A DNA stretch of 64,000 bases from Physcomitrium patens (GCF_000002425.4 NC_037256.1:6357648-6421647); one strand, 5' to 3'; counted from the first letter of the stretch, positions 10,370 through 23,570 are shown. The notes: generated by a model not told the origin, from the sequence alone. Made by a program: numbers and translations.

Positions 10370-11995
10370 TGTCATATTGTGTGATTTTCTATTTGAGAAT
10401 ATATTGGGTACCTAGTTGTAGAAAATTTAGTTTTAATTTATTGACCAAGCTGCAATAAGTTATTTAACTTTTAAAGTAGAAGACAAATAAATACTACAAT
10501 ATCAAAAAGATATCGTACTAAAAAAACCTTTTATATTTAAGAAGGTTTATACATAAGGCTTTCTAAAATATCTAGGAATTTCTTTACATTCTTGGTTATA
10601 CCAAATCTTAACTAACTATTTGTTGGTAAGTTAGATTTTCAATAATTCCAAAAAAAATCCATAATCTCCTCTCAAAAACTCATCTTTATATTAAAATTTA
10701 ACCATATCTCTATATACCCATCTTTAAAATATATATGTATATAATCTTGACTTCCAAAAAAATCTCTTTACTTTGTATAAAATACTCAATTTATAATAAA
10801 ATCCTTTCAAAATATATTTTTTCCGCAAATGTTTTCTTCTTCCTGAACTTTAGAAATTCATATCTTTTGATTCAACTATTCAATTTTTGTCAAATTTAAA
10901 AATAATATAGAATTTATCCTTAAGTATTATTACAAAATAATTCACTCATTAATTTGCTACCAATTGTCTAGCATCTTAAAAATCCTAGTAAGTACTTCAA
11001 ACCCTAATTTACAAATACCCGAGTACTATTTTCTTCATATCTCACAAAATCAAAATCCAAATGCCACAAAATTTATATATAAAATTTACTAATATGATTA
11101 CATACATTCTTAGAAATTTTGATCCAAAATCTTATCAAATTTTTTAAGATATAGCTCAAAATACAACCACTAGTGAATCAGATCACTTACTGTTGTTAGA
11201 TTTGCAAGCATTGATTTCAATCTCTAATATCTCTTTCATCCAAACTTGGAATCTATCAAATTATATACCAAAATTGTATCCAAAAAAAATGCTCTTTTTA
11301 ATTCTAGTTGCCGATTCTCTATTACTTTTTGTATGCATGTGTTATATCTAAAAGAGTGATAGTAGATACAAAATTGATACCTCAACTTTTAGTACCGATA
11401 TCTCCTTCATAAAAACTCTAATTGATTTAAAATTTATACCAAAACCATAGCGAAAAACCTAAACTTCTTGACCTTAGTCTTCAAAGCTCAAATGGCTCCA
11501 AAAAACTGATCCTAATCTCTAATATGGCCTTAAGCAACATCCTCAAAGTCCATTGATTATGATTTTTGACCAATGAGAATAGAGATTTTCATCATCCATC
11601 TCCATTCATCTATGTGGATGCCTTAAACTCTCTTTTTGCTACCAAAATCCCTTTCTAATTCTTTTTTTTATAAGATTTATACAATATATGCCCTAAATAC
11701 TATATAAAAGAAACAAAATAAGACTTTAAGGGTCACTAATATCTAACAAAGGTGAATCTAAATATTTAAAAGTTACTACTAATAAGATCAACTTCACAGT
11801 CACTATCAAAAGAAAATAAAGTTATATAATTTCTAATAGAGTTCCTTTTAAATAATCTCTTTTTGGGATAGTAATCTATCCACATCTTATAACCAACAAA
11901 AATCAATTAATATGGCTTTAACTATGTTATTTAGTTTATTATATATTAAATATATAAACCCATTATTTTCATAATAGCCAAACCACAACACGACA
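10370..11995 (-). repeat. E2: E-family LTR, probably solo, with extra sequence
   Basis: It starts TGTCATATTGTGTGATTTTC and ends CCAAACCACAACACGACA. Most of its length aligns with the E LTR. It is about 290 bp longer because unrelated sequence occupies roughly 10,440-10,730. No matching 5-bp flank is evident (TCCTT versus CCATG). No E internal sequence adjoins either side. Confidence 0.8.
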
Positions 11996-12330
11996 CCATG
12001 ACAACCTATTATCTATAACAACATAATTTGATCAATAATTTTTTTTTGTAATTTTATCTTAATTATTATATAAAATAATTTGAAATACTAATTAAATATT
12101 AAATAATAAAATAAATATTTTAAAATTAAAAATCAAAAATAGTTAAAAATTAATTAAAGGACTGATGATTTGAGTCTTAAAAATTATACAAGATATAGTA
12201 AAAACCATTCCTAAAGTTTATAGAAACATAGAAATAATCATTATTAACTATAAAAACTTAAAAAATATTATTTAATTTGATAAGATTCTTTTATGATATG
12301 ATAATTTGTAAATTGTTGAGTGTATTTGGA
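11996..12330. other. Unassigned AT-rich stretch
   Basis: I see no gene, repeat family or clear structure here. Confidence 0.6.
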
Positions 12331-12879
12331 TGTCATGGACATACACATGTAAACCAATAATTACTTATATGATTTAGATAATAGTGAATTAAAGTAGGTA
12401 AGTTTCATAATATCTTCTATAAAAAATTTTTAGAAGCTTCATAGACACTGCTTTGACTTTATAGGTGTCTTTAATTGATTTTTTAGGTTAGAAATATAGT
12501 CAATAAGTTGGCCATGTGCTACATATGTTGATAGCTTGAAGAATAAACTAACTATATGATCCACACATAGAAAACTTGCCTTATAAGCTAAGGCATGTTT
12601 CCTGCAAAGTCAACACATATTAGAGGTCCTACATAACATCACCATGTAGCTCTTGATTAGATAGTATATATAGAGGTAAGAGTGAAGCCCTCTTCACTCT
12701 TGTCAATTCCTTCCTTGCTTTTAGTCTAATTTCAAGAGTTTCAAGTTTTTTTATCTTTTGGCAATAAACCATTCTAGTTTCTTTTTAAAATACGTACTTT
12801 TTTATTTCTATTTTTTCACTTTTTTTTTGACACAAATTTCATTGGTTTATGCATCATCTTTCAATTCATGTCTTTGATA
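12331..12879 (+). repeat. Solo LTR J (549 bp) of the chromovirus group
   Basis: It starts TGTCATGGAC and ends CTTTGATA. It is flanked by a perfect 5-bp duplication, TTGGA at 12,326-12,330 and 12,880-12,884. It contains TATATATAG and the palindrome GTAAGAGTGAAG...CTTCACTCTTGTC, with the 11-nt self-primer ACTCTTGTCAA intact. There is no internal sequence, so it is an LTR-LTR recombination product. Confidence 0.9.
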
Positions 12880-12884
12880 TTGGA

Positions 12885-13438
12885 TCATTCTATTTGAAAT
12901 TGATTGCTTTTGTTGTTCTTTTTTTCTATTTTTGGAATTTTATCTTAATATTTTTATAAAAATAATTGATGATAGCCATTAATTTTTGCAATAAATATAA
13001 AAGTGGTTAAGTAACAAGATTTGATTTCTTATTAAAGTCATTGTTGTCTTTTTAGTATTACAAAATAAACTCATATTATCATTGTAATGTCTAATAAAGA
13101 TAATATAAATAAAAATTATTTTTAGAATATAATTTGCAGTTCCTAAAAAATAATAAATAAAAATGATAATCTTATAGTGAAAAGTTCTATATTCTATTCA
13201 ATTTTGAAAAATATGAATCTTGGAAATTTTATATATAATTATATTTTTTTTATATATAATTCTTTTAGGTTTCAAAGCTATTGGTGGAAAATTTTAAATA
13301 AATTAATAAGAATTTTATATTTATATATAATAAAACAAAAAAAAAGTTTTAAATTTTTATAATTTTAGTTGCATTAAATGAATTGGTTGAAATTTAAATT
13401 AAATAAAATAAATTTTGGATTAATTTTGATTAATATAA
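12885..13438. other. Unassigned AT-rich stretch
   Basis: Very AT-rich. Short open frames here look like composition noise. Nothing is recognised. Confidence 0.6.
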
Positions 13439-15073
13439 TGTCGGGGGAAAGAGAGCTTACCTTCAGAAAGTGCAAGGCTTTTGGCTGACACTAAATTCTC
13501 AATTAATCATAGGATGAAAAATTCTCCAAGATTATTTATAATTTTTTTTATTCCTTTCTATAATATTATACATAGTAGCAATAAACATCAAATGCCAAAC
13601 CTCTAGTAATAGTAAAAATTACAGCAATAAATAATAATTACTAAACCTCCAATAATAGTAAAAGTTGTAGTAGTAAATAATAATTATTGGATCTCTAGTA
13701 ATAGTAAAAGTTGTAGCAGTAAATAATAATTATCGGGCCTCTAGTAATAGTAAAAGTTATAGTAATAAATAATAATTAATAGATCTCTAATAATAGTAAA
13801 ATTAGTCAATAATTTCTAAAACTTTTGTAATTTCTAAAATCCTTTTTGTAGTAGTAAAATCCTTGTAATACCAAAATTCCTTCAATATCAAATTCCTTTG
13901 ATGCATTGAACTTTAAAATTTGATAATTCTCAATCCAACCGTTAAATTGAGCTCAAACTATTTGAGAAGTAAGGCAATATCCTTAACTCTTTTATATCCA
14001 ATTTTCAGCTGTTGATTCTTTACAAAACTCTAGATAACACAATTTCAGTAGCAAGGCCTTTACATATTGACTTACAAACACCTATGTGTTTTGCAATTTC
14101 TTACAAATCCAATACTCAAATGATATGAATTTTTTTGTGTAGCCTCTCAATATTATAACTACACTTTTGGCAAATTTGAGCCAAAATTCATTTAAAAATG
14201 CTCAAAAAAAATGGCTCAAAACATAACCATAAACAATTCGGTTCACTTACTACCTTAATTTACAAGCTCTAACTTCGACTAGCTATTTCTTCCTCATTTT
14301 AGATCTGATTTTATCAAATCTTACACAATAGTTGAAGTCCTTCAAGTCAGCTTTCTAATTCCACCTTCCGATTGTTAAATGCCTTTCTACAATTTTTTGT
14401 ATGCTTGAAAGAGTGACAGTAGGTACAAATTTCACATCTAGACTTTAAACAGCCATATCTCTCTCATTGCAGATTCAAAGTTAACAATCCTTGCATGAAA
14501 ATTGTATTGCTTCAAACCAGCTTTCCAATGAAACCTTTTGTTTTCTAGAAAACCTTTACAACTTTCTGTATGCTTAAAAGAGTAACAATCAGTAAACAAT
14601 TCACACCCTAACTTCAAACAACCTTAACTTCTTCATACAAAACTCAAATAACAAACTTTATACACCAAAATTATAGCCCAAAATACAAGCTTTCCGAATC
14701 TCTCCTCTAAACTCTGGAATGCCCCCAAAGAAGTGGCCATCCTTTTAGTTTTATCTCGGACAGTCCCTTGAAGCTTATTGGTCATGACCTATAGCCAATG
14801 AGAGTGAAGATCCTCTTATCCTTTCCTTATCTATCCACATAGATGGCCTAAGGCTACAATAATATAATATCAATATCCATATCTTTCTACATCTTTCATA
14901 TTAAATAACCCTAATACTTCTACTTTTACTTATAAAACTTACACAAGTTATTTAAGATTTCTATAAACCATGAAATTCTATAGAAAATAAATCATTATTT
15001 TTTAAGGTTATTATTAAATAACATCAATATAATAACCATTATTTTTACACTATGAATAAATTACAACACAATA
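13439..15073 (-). repeat. E3: divergent E-like LTR
   Basis: The right two-thirds aligns with E LTR wording (ATTGGTCATGACC...CCAATGAGAGTGAAGAT...TCCACATAGATGGCC against CATTGGTCATGATTTTTGACC...CATCTATATTGG). It ends near TTACAACACAATA and starts TGTCGGGGGAAAG. It is older and of a different subfamily from E1, E2 and E. Ends are approximate and no clear duplication was found. Confidence 0.6.
13601..13830. repeat. Five-copy 46-bp tandem repeat
   Basis: Units beginning CTCTAGTAATAGTAAAAGTT or close variants start at 13,601, 13,647, 13,692, 13,739 and 13,785 (period 45-47 bp). The array lies inside the E3 LTR. Confidence 0.85.
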
Positions 15074-17575
15074 ATAATTTGGATGATTTATAAAATTTTG
15101 AAGCAAAATCATGTTAAAAGAGTATTTATATTTATGTGCAATTCCTATTAGACATCATGTGTTTATTTGTGTGGATGGTTGAAACTATATTACCAATTGA
15201 CAACTTATAGCCACTATATTAGCCAATATTCAACATACAATTATTGATACCTACCAAGTGGTTGTGTAGCCTAACAAAGCATGTATCCATATGTCAATTG
15301 GACCTTGGTGGCTAAGCTAGTTAGTATGTTTACACTATAAAGTCTATATCAATAGACTATGGACTTGTGTTATAAAAATTAAAATCCAGGGCTCATTTCA
15401 TGTGGTTAGTTCTCTTGAATCCTCAATGGTTAGATAGTAAGCTCATATATATTTCACATTATTATACTTCTATCATATAGCAATAAACATCTCATATTTT
15501 TTGAAAAATTACTTGTCAACCTATAAATTCAATAAAACATACAAATTAATTCATATTTTTAAAAACATGTATTTATTAATTTTATATATATGGCATTTTA
15601 ATAATCAAATAATCAAAACAATGTTTATTAGAATTTGTATTATTAAAAAATTCATAAAGCCCAATACTATTGATTTTCAAATGGTTTTTTTTATAGATTC
15701 TAATGGTAATATTTTTAACTAAATAAATTAACTTGTAATGATCAAAAAGTATATATTTTGATGCATTTTTTATGTTTTTTTTTAAAGAATCGAATTCTTT
15801 TTTTGTAGTAAGAGCCCCAGATGTTAATAATGTGTAAATTATGCTCACATATATTTATGTTTGTGTGTATGTACATATCTGTACATATTTTAACTTTAAA
15901 GAATACCAGCAACAATTAATTCTACATATATGTAAATATTAATTATATATTCATCAATTTTAAATTATAATATTCTAAAATAAAAAAAAACACATTTAAA
16001 AGAATTGTTGTAACAAAAGTTTTGTAACAAGTAAACCTCATGTGTAGGTTGTACTCTTCAAGCTAAAAAAAAGTTCTGAAATGATTGAATTGAACAAACA
16101 TAACAATATTAAGGTACAATTCAGTATGGTGATTGTGTGATATAATTTTTAAATTAGCAGGTTCAGATGTAATGTTTTTTAGAACTACAGTTTTATTTGT
16201 CTATGACATTTACATGAACAGCATTGGTATTGACAACTTTGAAATGTTGTATTAAAAACCTGTAATATTGTTTAACAAATTCACACAGATTTTAATGTAA
16301 TTAATCGTAATTAAGTTTGAGTATGTGGCTTCTATATATAACTAGAATATAGTTTAATAGTAATGTCCTTAATTTTTAGAGATTTGTGCATAAGTTGTTC
16401 ACAATGTCAATTATTTCTCTTTCTTATATTGATGCCATGTATAATTATTATTTTCACTAATTTTTATTTTTATATTTTCAAATTTCAAAAATTGAAAAGA
16501 TTTTGATTATATATTAAGTAATTTGTTTATTTATTCATTTCACCAAAAAATATTTTTTTAAAAAATATTTTTTAAATTTTTGAAAATAAACTTCCAAAAA
16601 ATGTTTTTACTTTTCTTTTAAAATGTGAAAATTTATAAGAAAATTTAAGGTTTTTATAGATTTAAAATTAATTTCTGTATATTATAATAAAAATCCATTA
16701 TTAAATCGAAATAAATTGATGATCTTGAAAGTAATATTAGTCCTATTTATTGTTATCTACACAAAAACGTTTTGGTACAAATTTTAAAAAAATTGGCATC
16801 TAAGCTATCTGTTTTTATATTCTTTTAAGTTAAAAATAAATAATTAAATAAATAAATGAAAAGAGAAACAGAATACCAAGAAAGAAAATAAATTAACAGA
16901 AAAGAAAGATAATGCTTTGCAGTGAAGTAATTAGAAAAATAAAAAAGAAAAAAGAAAAACAAATTTAAAAGGAATATCTTGACAAGAGCAAACAATAATA
17001 AAGTCGTGTGTAAGAAATTTATAGTGGCTTTTAGAAACATCTTAAACATTAAAAAAATTTGGATGAACATTAAGTACTATGTTTATAGTACGGATGTTTT
17101 ATATACTTATTTTTAGACTATCACTTTGTGCTTGCAGCTTGCTCCTCTGTTTGCAATTATTTCTAAGTTATAGTTTTTTTTTTTTTTTTTTGCTAGAAAC
17201 TGACACACTCATCGTGCATGTCATTACGACCATATCTCTCTACATACTATATTCACTTCTACTTCACAACATGCAAATATTTATTGCATATAGTGTTCAT
17301 CTCTACATCATATCCTGCAATAATATTTGATATTTTCTTATTAAACTTTTATTTGTATTTTTATTACAAAGCCTCATTATTGAAACCTTCTTTTATGTTA
17401 TGATATTTATTTTTATTTTCTAAGCAATTTTTGTCTCATCACACAAAAATCCATACAAAAGAATGAAGAGGGAAAAAAGAAAAGAAAAGAAAAGAAAAAC
17501 AGATGTAAGGTCACAATAAAAAAATAAAAATAAGCATGCTAATAATAAAAATAAAATAAAATAAAATACTAAAGA
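15074..17575. other. 2.5-kb AT-rich stretch, no gene recognised
   Basis: Open frames of 60-88 codons occur on both strands, rich in Phe, Leu, Ile and Tyr. They overlap each other and look like translation of AT-rich DNA. No retroelement motif, RNA gene or repeat family was recognised. Poly-purine and poly-T runs are at about 17,170 and 17,470. Confidence 0.6.
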
Positions 17576-17876
17576 AGACAACAACAATAACAAACAAACA
17601 AGCCAACCAAAAAAAATAAAAAATGATATAAGATTACAACAACAATAACAAAAAAACAAGCTAACCAAAAAAAAAAAAAAAAAAATGATATAAGATTACA
17701 AAAACAATAACAAACAAACAAGCTATCCAAAAAAAAAAAAATGATATAAGATTACAACAACAATAACAAAAAAACAAGCTAACCAAAAAAAATAAAAAAT
17801 GATATAAGATTACAACAACAATAACAAACAAAAAAAATTAACAAAAAATTCAACAAAAAAAGAAAAGATATAAGAT

Positions 17877-17880
<4 letters not shown>
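17576..17880. repeat. About 56-62-bp minisatellite, four to five units
   Basis: Units contain ACAACAATAACAAACAAACAAG, CTAACC, an A-run and ATGATATAAGATT. The last motif recurs at about 17,623, 17,685, 17,741 and 17,799, with a decayed copy near 17,865. Unit length varies with the A-run. Confidence 0.85.
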
Positions 17881-17881
<1 letters not shown>

Positions 17882-17919
<38 letters not shown>

Positions 17920-17945
17920 TACATACATATATACAATATAATAAA
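17882..17945. repeat. (TA)n/(CA)n microsatellite
   Basis: About 15 TA repeats followed by ACACACATACATACATATATACA. Confidence 0.9.
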
Positions 17946-18030
17946 TAAGAACATTAGAAATGTAATGATAGTATGGAAACAATATATAATCGACATAATC
18001 TATCTTTTTAATAATAAAAAATCACCATTC

Positions 18031-18235
18031 TTAATTAATCACTAAGTCATTCACTAGATCACTTACTAAGCCACTCACCAAGTTATTCATCAAATCACTC
18101 ACTAAGTCACTCATGAAATCATTCACTAAATCATTCACCAAGTCATTCACTAAATCACTCAACAAGTCACTCATTAAGTAACTGACCAAATCACTCACCA
18201 ACTTACTTACTATGTTACTCACTACATCAATAAAG
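18031..18235. repeat. 12-bp-period minisatellite (TCACTCACCAAG-type)
   Basis: Variants of TCACTCACTAAG follow each other at 12-bp spacing across about 200 bp. Because 12 is a multiple of 3, the minus strand stays open (18,031-18,285) and would encode runs of L-V-N-D / L-V-S-D. I see no start context or homologous protein, so I treat it as a satellite rather than a gene. Confidence 0.8.
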
Positions 18236-18268
18236 CACAATCCTTTGATTCTCCAAAATGCCATCTTT

Positions 18269-18795
18269 TTTTCATGGATATACATAGATATTCTAGTAAA
18301 TACTTATATGATTAAAAAAAAGTAGATAAAAGTAGATAAAAATAAATAATTTTATAATATCTTCTACAGAAGCTTCATAGATATTGCTTTTACTTTACAA
18401 GTATTTATAGTTGATTGGTAGGTTAGAAACTTGGTCAATAAGTTAACTATGTATTGGTAGCTTGTAAAATAAATTAATAATATGGCACACATAAAGAAAA
18501 CTTGTTTTGCAAGTTAAGATACATGTCTTGCAAAGTCAATACGTTTTGGATGTCCTATAGGACATAGCTTTATAGCTCTTACTTAAGAGTATATATAGAG
18601 ATAAGAGTAAAGCCTTCTTCAATCTTATCAATACCTTTCTAGTCCTTAGTCTTGTTTCTAGACTTTCTAATTATTTTTTTTTAGCAATAACCATTCAAGT
18701 TTAATATTATATCATCTTTGAGTGAGTTTTTAGTTCTTCTTAGTATCAAAAGAGTATATTGAGGATTTCTTTTTTTGAGATTCATGTCCTTAATA
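18269..18795 (+). repeat. 5' LTR of H2
   Basis: It begins around TTCATGGATATACATAG (compare TGTCATGGACATACACATG in solo LTR J) and ends TCCTTAATA. TATATATAG is at about 18,591. It is followed by GATAAGAGTAAAG and CTTCAATCTTATC, whose arms keep pairing through compensatory changes relative to B. Confidence 0.8.
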
Positions 18796-18797
18796 AT

Positions 18798-18808
18798 TTG
18801 ACAAGAGT
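18798..18808 (+). other. Self-priming PBS of H2
   Basis: TTGACAAGAGT, identical to the B and A PBS, lies 2 nt after the LTR. The cognate primer in this LTR has decayed (AATCTTATCAA), but solo LTR J and B keep ACTCTTGTCAA. Confidence 0.75.
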
Positions 18809-18835
18809 ATTCTTTTATTATTTTTATCTTATTTT

Positions 18836-19012
18836 AGAAGTGAGTAAATTACCTCACTTCTATTCTTATGTTTTGAAGGTTACGAACTACCTACTTTTAA
18901 ACAAATAATCTTATTTTTCAACAATGATCTTTTCTTTAAAGAGAGTGGATTATCCTTCTTTATAGAAATTTTCATTGGATATTAGAGGTTGTGGATTATC
19001 CTCTTTTAATTT
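18836..19012 (+). promoter_or_regulatory. Four-hairpin leader of H2
   Basis: Stem-loops occur in the order a-b-a-b. AGAAGTGAG/CTCACTTCT (18,836-18,861) is a perfect 9-bp stem. The next has TTTGAAG/CTTTTAAA. The third has AGTGGATTATCC between AAAGA and TCTTT. The last (about 18,980-19,012) has ATTAGAGG, TTGTGGATTATC, then CTCTTTTAAT. The loop motif is the same as in B, C and H. Confidence 0.65.
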
Positions 19013-19018
19013 AATTTT

Positions 19019-20088
19019 TTGAACTTATTTGAGTTGTCTATGGAAGAAAAGATTATAGATGCTACTCTTAGCCAAAGTGAGAATAGATTTGTAATTATTA
19101 CAAATCTTCATGATTTTATCATCACTTTAAGAGTAGAAATCTTGCATATTTTTAGTATGAATCATAGAAGTACTATTCCTACACCTATGAAAGAAGTTCA
19201 AAGTCTGTGGCAATAAATTGTACAATTGAAGGAAGTAAGTAGATTGACCTCACAATAAAATCTAGAGAGTTTTTCTTCTACAAATATGATTGAAACAAGG
19301 ATTAATATATTTGAGAAGTTTGATGGAATAAAATCAAAATTTAAAAGATTTTTATAATAAGTCAAGTTTTATCAAAGGTTGCATCCCATCTGATACCTTG
19401 ATGGATTTACTCAAGTTGGATTCATAGGTACACTTCTGTCTGAAAGTGCTCTCTTCTTATTTACATCTTTAATAGAAAATAATTTTTTACTCTTTTATGA
19501 TTTGAATTTATTCTTAGGAGTTTTTACAACCATATTTTGAAAAAGTGATTGAAAAAAAGTATTAAAGACCAAGCTCTTATCTTTATAATAAGGATCATAG
19601 TCACCTACCATATATACTGTTGAATTTCAAAACCTTGTTTGTAACATGGATTCAAATAATAAAGCCTTTATAAATCAATTTTGATATGGATTGAAGGATA
19701 ATATCAAAGTTTATTACTGACAATGCCAAAAGCAAAATCTTTGAAACAATTTATTATTGACGGGATTGCATGCAATAATCAATTATTTAAAAGAGATTAA
19801 GAACAAAGACTTGACTGGAGAGGAATAAATCATATAATGAAGGAAACTCTTAAGTTTTCAGAAATATACTCATCAAGGCCAAAATCAATATAAATTAATA
19901 CGATATATTTTAAACTTCTCACAAAGTAGAAAAAGACTCAACAATGTGAAGAGGGCTTATATTTACATTGTGGAGAAGCTAAATACACAGCTCAATATTA
20001 TCCAAAGAAAAAATGTAGCTACAAAATGAAAAGCATGGTTGCCAAAGTAGACAATGTGTTAAAAAACGAGTTCTTCTAACTACAATAG
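19019..20088 (+). pseudogene. Gag of H2 (decayed)
   Basis: It opens with M-N-L-F-E-L-S-M-E-E-K, continues through a capsid-like region (K-F-D-G ... F-I-G-T-L-L-S-E-S-A) and a zinc-knuckle remnant near 19,960-20,000. It ends at TAG 20,086-20,088, the position equivalent to the gag stop in B and C. An in-frame A-AAA-AAC heptamer lies at 20,061-20,067. Several stops interrupt it. Confidence 0.8.
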
Positions 20089-23000
20089 AGACCATGCAGT
20101 TGAAATCTTATATAACTCTTTGTAAAGGTCGTATTCTCTCTTCAAATCTTTCATCTTCTTTTATAATAGAAGTTTATTAAGGACCAAAATATCACAAAGG
20201 CTTAGCTTTATTAGATTAGGAGCCTTAGCTTGTATTATGAATAAATATTTTGTCAAAAAATAAGAAATATCATTAGTCAAAAAAACTAAAATCATAAATA
20301 TAGAAGTCATAGATGGTTTTTTGTTATCTTCTAAAGATATTATGCATGAAAGTATTCCTTAAGATGTAGCAATTAAAGATCATAATAGTATAGTAATATT
20401 TAATATAATAAGATCTCTGTCCAATCTAATTATTTTAAGAATAACTTGGTTAAAAAAGTATAATCTTCAAATAGATTGGATTTTATGTAACCTTAATTAT
20501 TTTGATATTTTAATCAAAAATCTTGTTAGTTAAGTGAAAATATATAAATCTAATATAGCCAAACCTTTACTAGTAGGTGCAGAAACTTTTATGTATGTCA
20601 CAGAAGAAGGGTTATCTTTTGCATTGTATACCATGTCCATTTCTAATGGTGAAAAGCCGTCAAATGCTATTTCTAGCTAATACCAAGATTTCTAGGATAT
20701 TTTTGAAAATAAAAATGTAAATATTCTTGTAGAACATTGTCCTTATAATTGTTCCATTGATCTTTACAAAAGAGCTCAACTACTATTTGGACCAATCTAT
20801 AGATTATTATATAACGAACAAGCTACACTCAAGGAATGCATTGATGAGAACTTGGCTAAAAATTTCATACATCATTCTAAATCTCCAATTGGGGCTCTTA
20901 TCTTATTTGTGAAGAAAAAAGATGGATCTCTACAAATGTGTGTGGACTATCAAGGACTCAATAAGATCATCATTAAAAATAATTATCCTTTGCCTTTGAT
21001 TTCAAGACTTTTTGATCAATTAAATCAAGCAAAGATCTATACGAAAATGGATCTATAAGGAGCATATAATTTGGTACGCATGACAAAAAGAAATGAATAG
21101 AAAATTACATTTTAAATTAAATATGGATATTTTGAATATAATGTCATGCCTTTTGGATTCATGAATGCACTAGCTGCTTTTTAATATCTAATGAATGATG
21201 TCTTTTGTGAATTTTTTGATGATTTCATTATCTTTCATTTGGACAACATCTTAATTTATTCTAAGAATATAGAAGAACATGAAGTTTATGTTTGTTATAT
21301 ATTACTAAAACTTAGAGATGCAAGATTATATGTTAAGTTAAAAAAGTGTGTATTCCACACTATTCAAGTTGATTTCTTATAATATATCATTTTTAATAAA
21401 GAGCTAATGATAGATTCAAAAAAAATCAAGACTATCATAGATTGAAAGATTTCAAGAATAATAAGGGACATGCAATGTTTTTTGGGCTTTGTTATTTACT
21501 ATCAAATCTTCATCAAGAATTTTTTTCAAGTTGCAGCTCTATTTATATATTTGACTTATAAAAATAAATTTGAGTAGAGTAAAGAAGCCAAAGAATCATT
21601 TGATACATTAAAAAATAAATTTATTTCTACACCAATCTTATATTGTGTTGATTTCTTCAAGACATTTTTCATAGAAACAGATGTATCAAACTTTGCCTTG
21701 GATTTAGTATTATCACAAATAGGAGTAGATGACAAATTCTATCTAGTAGATTTTTATTCCAATTTTTTTTAGTAATCGAGATTAATTATGACATCTACAA
21801 CAAAGAGCTCTTTATAATCATGGATTCATTTCAAAAATGGCATCATTATTTAAAAGGCACCTTGAGTCTAATCATAATGTATATAGATCACAAGAACCTT
21901 AAGTATTTTATATCAACACGTATTTTGAATCATTATCAAGCTTATTTAAGCTTGTATTTATTAAGATTTGATTTCAAGATCACTTATTGACTAAGAAAAT
22001 ATTATAGTTTGTCAAACGCCCTTTTTAGATGTTTTCATCTTGTACCAAAAGAAGGAAATACATTTTTTCTTTAATAAAGAATAATTTTCTTGAAGTCAAA
22101 GTATTTTCACTTTTAAGCAATAAAATCAACATTAATTGTTGATTCAACCTTTGTTGAGAAAATTTAATCAAGTATGTCTACTAATCTTCTTATCCATGAT
22201 ATCAAGAATAATTCTTCTAAGTCTCATGATACTTCCAAGTTCAAGTTCAAAAACAACCTATTATATTTCAAGGGACGATTATATATTTTAATAGGTAGGA
22301 CATAATTACGTATTCTTTAAATTCATCATGATTTACAAGTAGCTAGACATTTTGGATACAACAAGACTTTGGAGTTAATATTAAGAGATTTTTGGTGGCT
22401 TCAAATATAGAAGGCAGCCAAAGACTTTGTATAATCATCTGATATTTGTTTAAGATCCAAAATTCTTCACCATTGACTTAATGGACTTTTTCAACTATTA
22501 TCTATTCTAGAACAATCATGGTCTTTTGTTTCTATAGATTTTATCATGGATCTTCTAATCTTAAGTTTGTATGATTTTATATTCATGGTGGTAGATTATT
22601 TTATCAAAATGGTATATTTTATACTATGTATAAAATCTATCACAAGTAAAGAAACAACTAAGTTTATTCTTAACAACATCTATCACTATTATGAATTGCT
22701 TAAAGATATTATATTGGATAGGGGGACTCAATTTATATCAAGATTTTGGAAAATCTTTTTCAAGATTTTAAAGGAAGGTATGAAGCTCTCTTTGACTTTT
22801 CATCTTCAAATTGATTGGCAAATAGAATGGGTGAATCAAGTTTTGAAGTAATATTTGAGATATACCATAAGCTATTATTAAGATACTTGGACAATTCTTT
22901 TGTCAATGGCAGAGTTTGTATACAATAATTTGGTATATTCATCCATTTAAGAAATATTTTTTTTTATCAAATATGGTTATCGTCCATGACTTGATATTTT

Positions 23001-23570
23001 TGACTTTTCAATAGGTGATAATTCTATAATAGAAGATTTGATAAATCACGTATCAAAGCTATATATAATAATAAAGATATAATTAATGAAAACTCAAGAA
23101 TGACAAAAGATTAATGTAGATGCCTATTGCTAGAAATAACCACCATTAAATATATGTGACAAGGTATAGTTACTTTGTTGCAATATCAAGACTATTTATC
23201 TTGATAACAAGTTGGACTATTGTAGGCTCGGACCTTTTCTTATTTGTGAATAAATCAATCTTGTTGCTTATTGATTATGTCTACCGGAGTTTGCAAAGAT
23301 CCACCACATATTTCACGTATCTCTTCTTGAGCCATATAAGACAGTAAATATCTTTGGAAGAAGACAAATACCACCTCCTCCTCTCCCCTATAGAAGTGGA
23401 TAATAATCAAGAATTAGAGGTAGAAGAAGTCTTAAATTCAAGATGGTGTCAAAATATGTTGGAATATCTTGTTCATTTGTACGGATATGATATGAATGAA
23501 TGCTCATAGGAGCTAGCAAAGAATCTTATAAATATAACAAAGAGAGTTGGAGCTTTTCATCAACAACATT
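20089..23570 (+). pseudogene. Pol of H2 (decayed PR-RT-RH-IN-chromodomain)
   Basis: RT is recognisable at 20,852-21,382 ([13 protein letters not shown], and H-L-D-N-I in place of Y-L-D-D-I, so the catalytic site is lost). RNase H is near 21,660-22,020 and integrase at 22,330-22,990 (stop-free 22,546-22,851, with D-R-G-T-Q-F). A chromodomain remnant is near 23,400-23,560. Many in-frame stops. The coding end is split from the 3' region by the inserted LTR at 23,571. Confidence 0.85.

Noticed and set aside
15501-15848. Overlapping plus- and minus-strand frames of 73 and 88 codons
   Set aside because: AT-rich noise; no motif and mutual overlap.
17079-17668. Phe/Leu-rich 60-83-codon frames resembling small membrane proteins
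   Set aside because: They overlap on both strands in poly-purine/poly-pyrimidine DNA; composition explains them.
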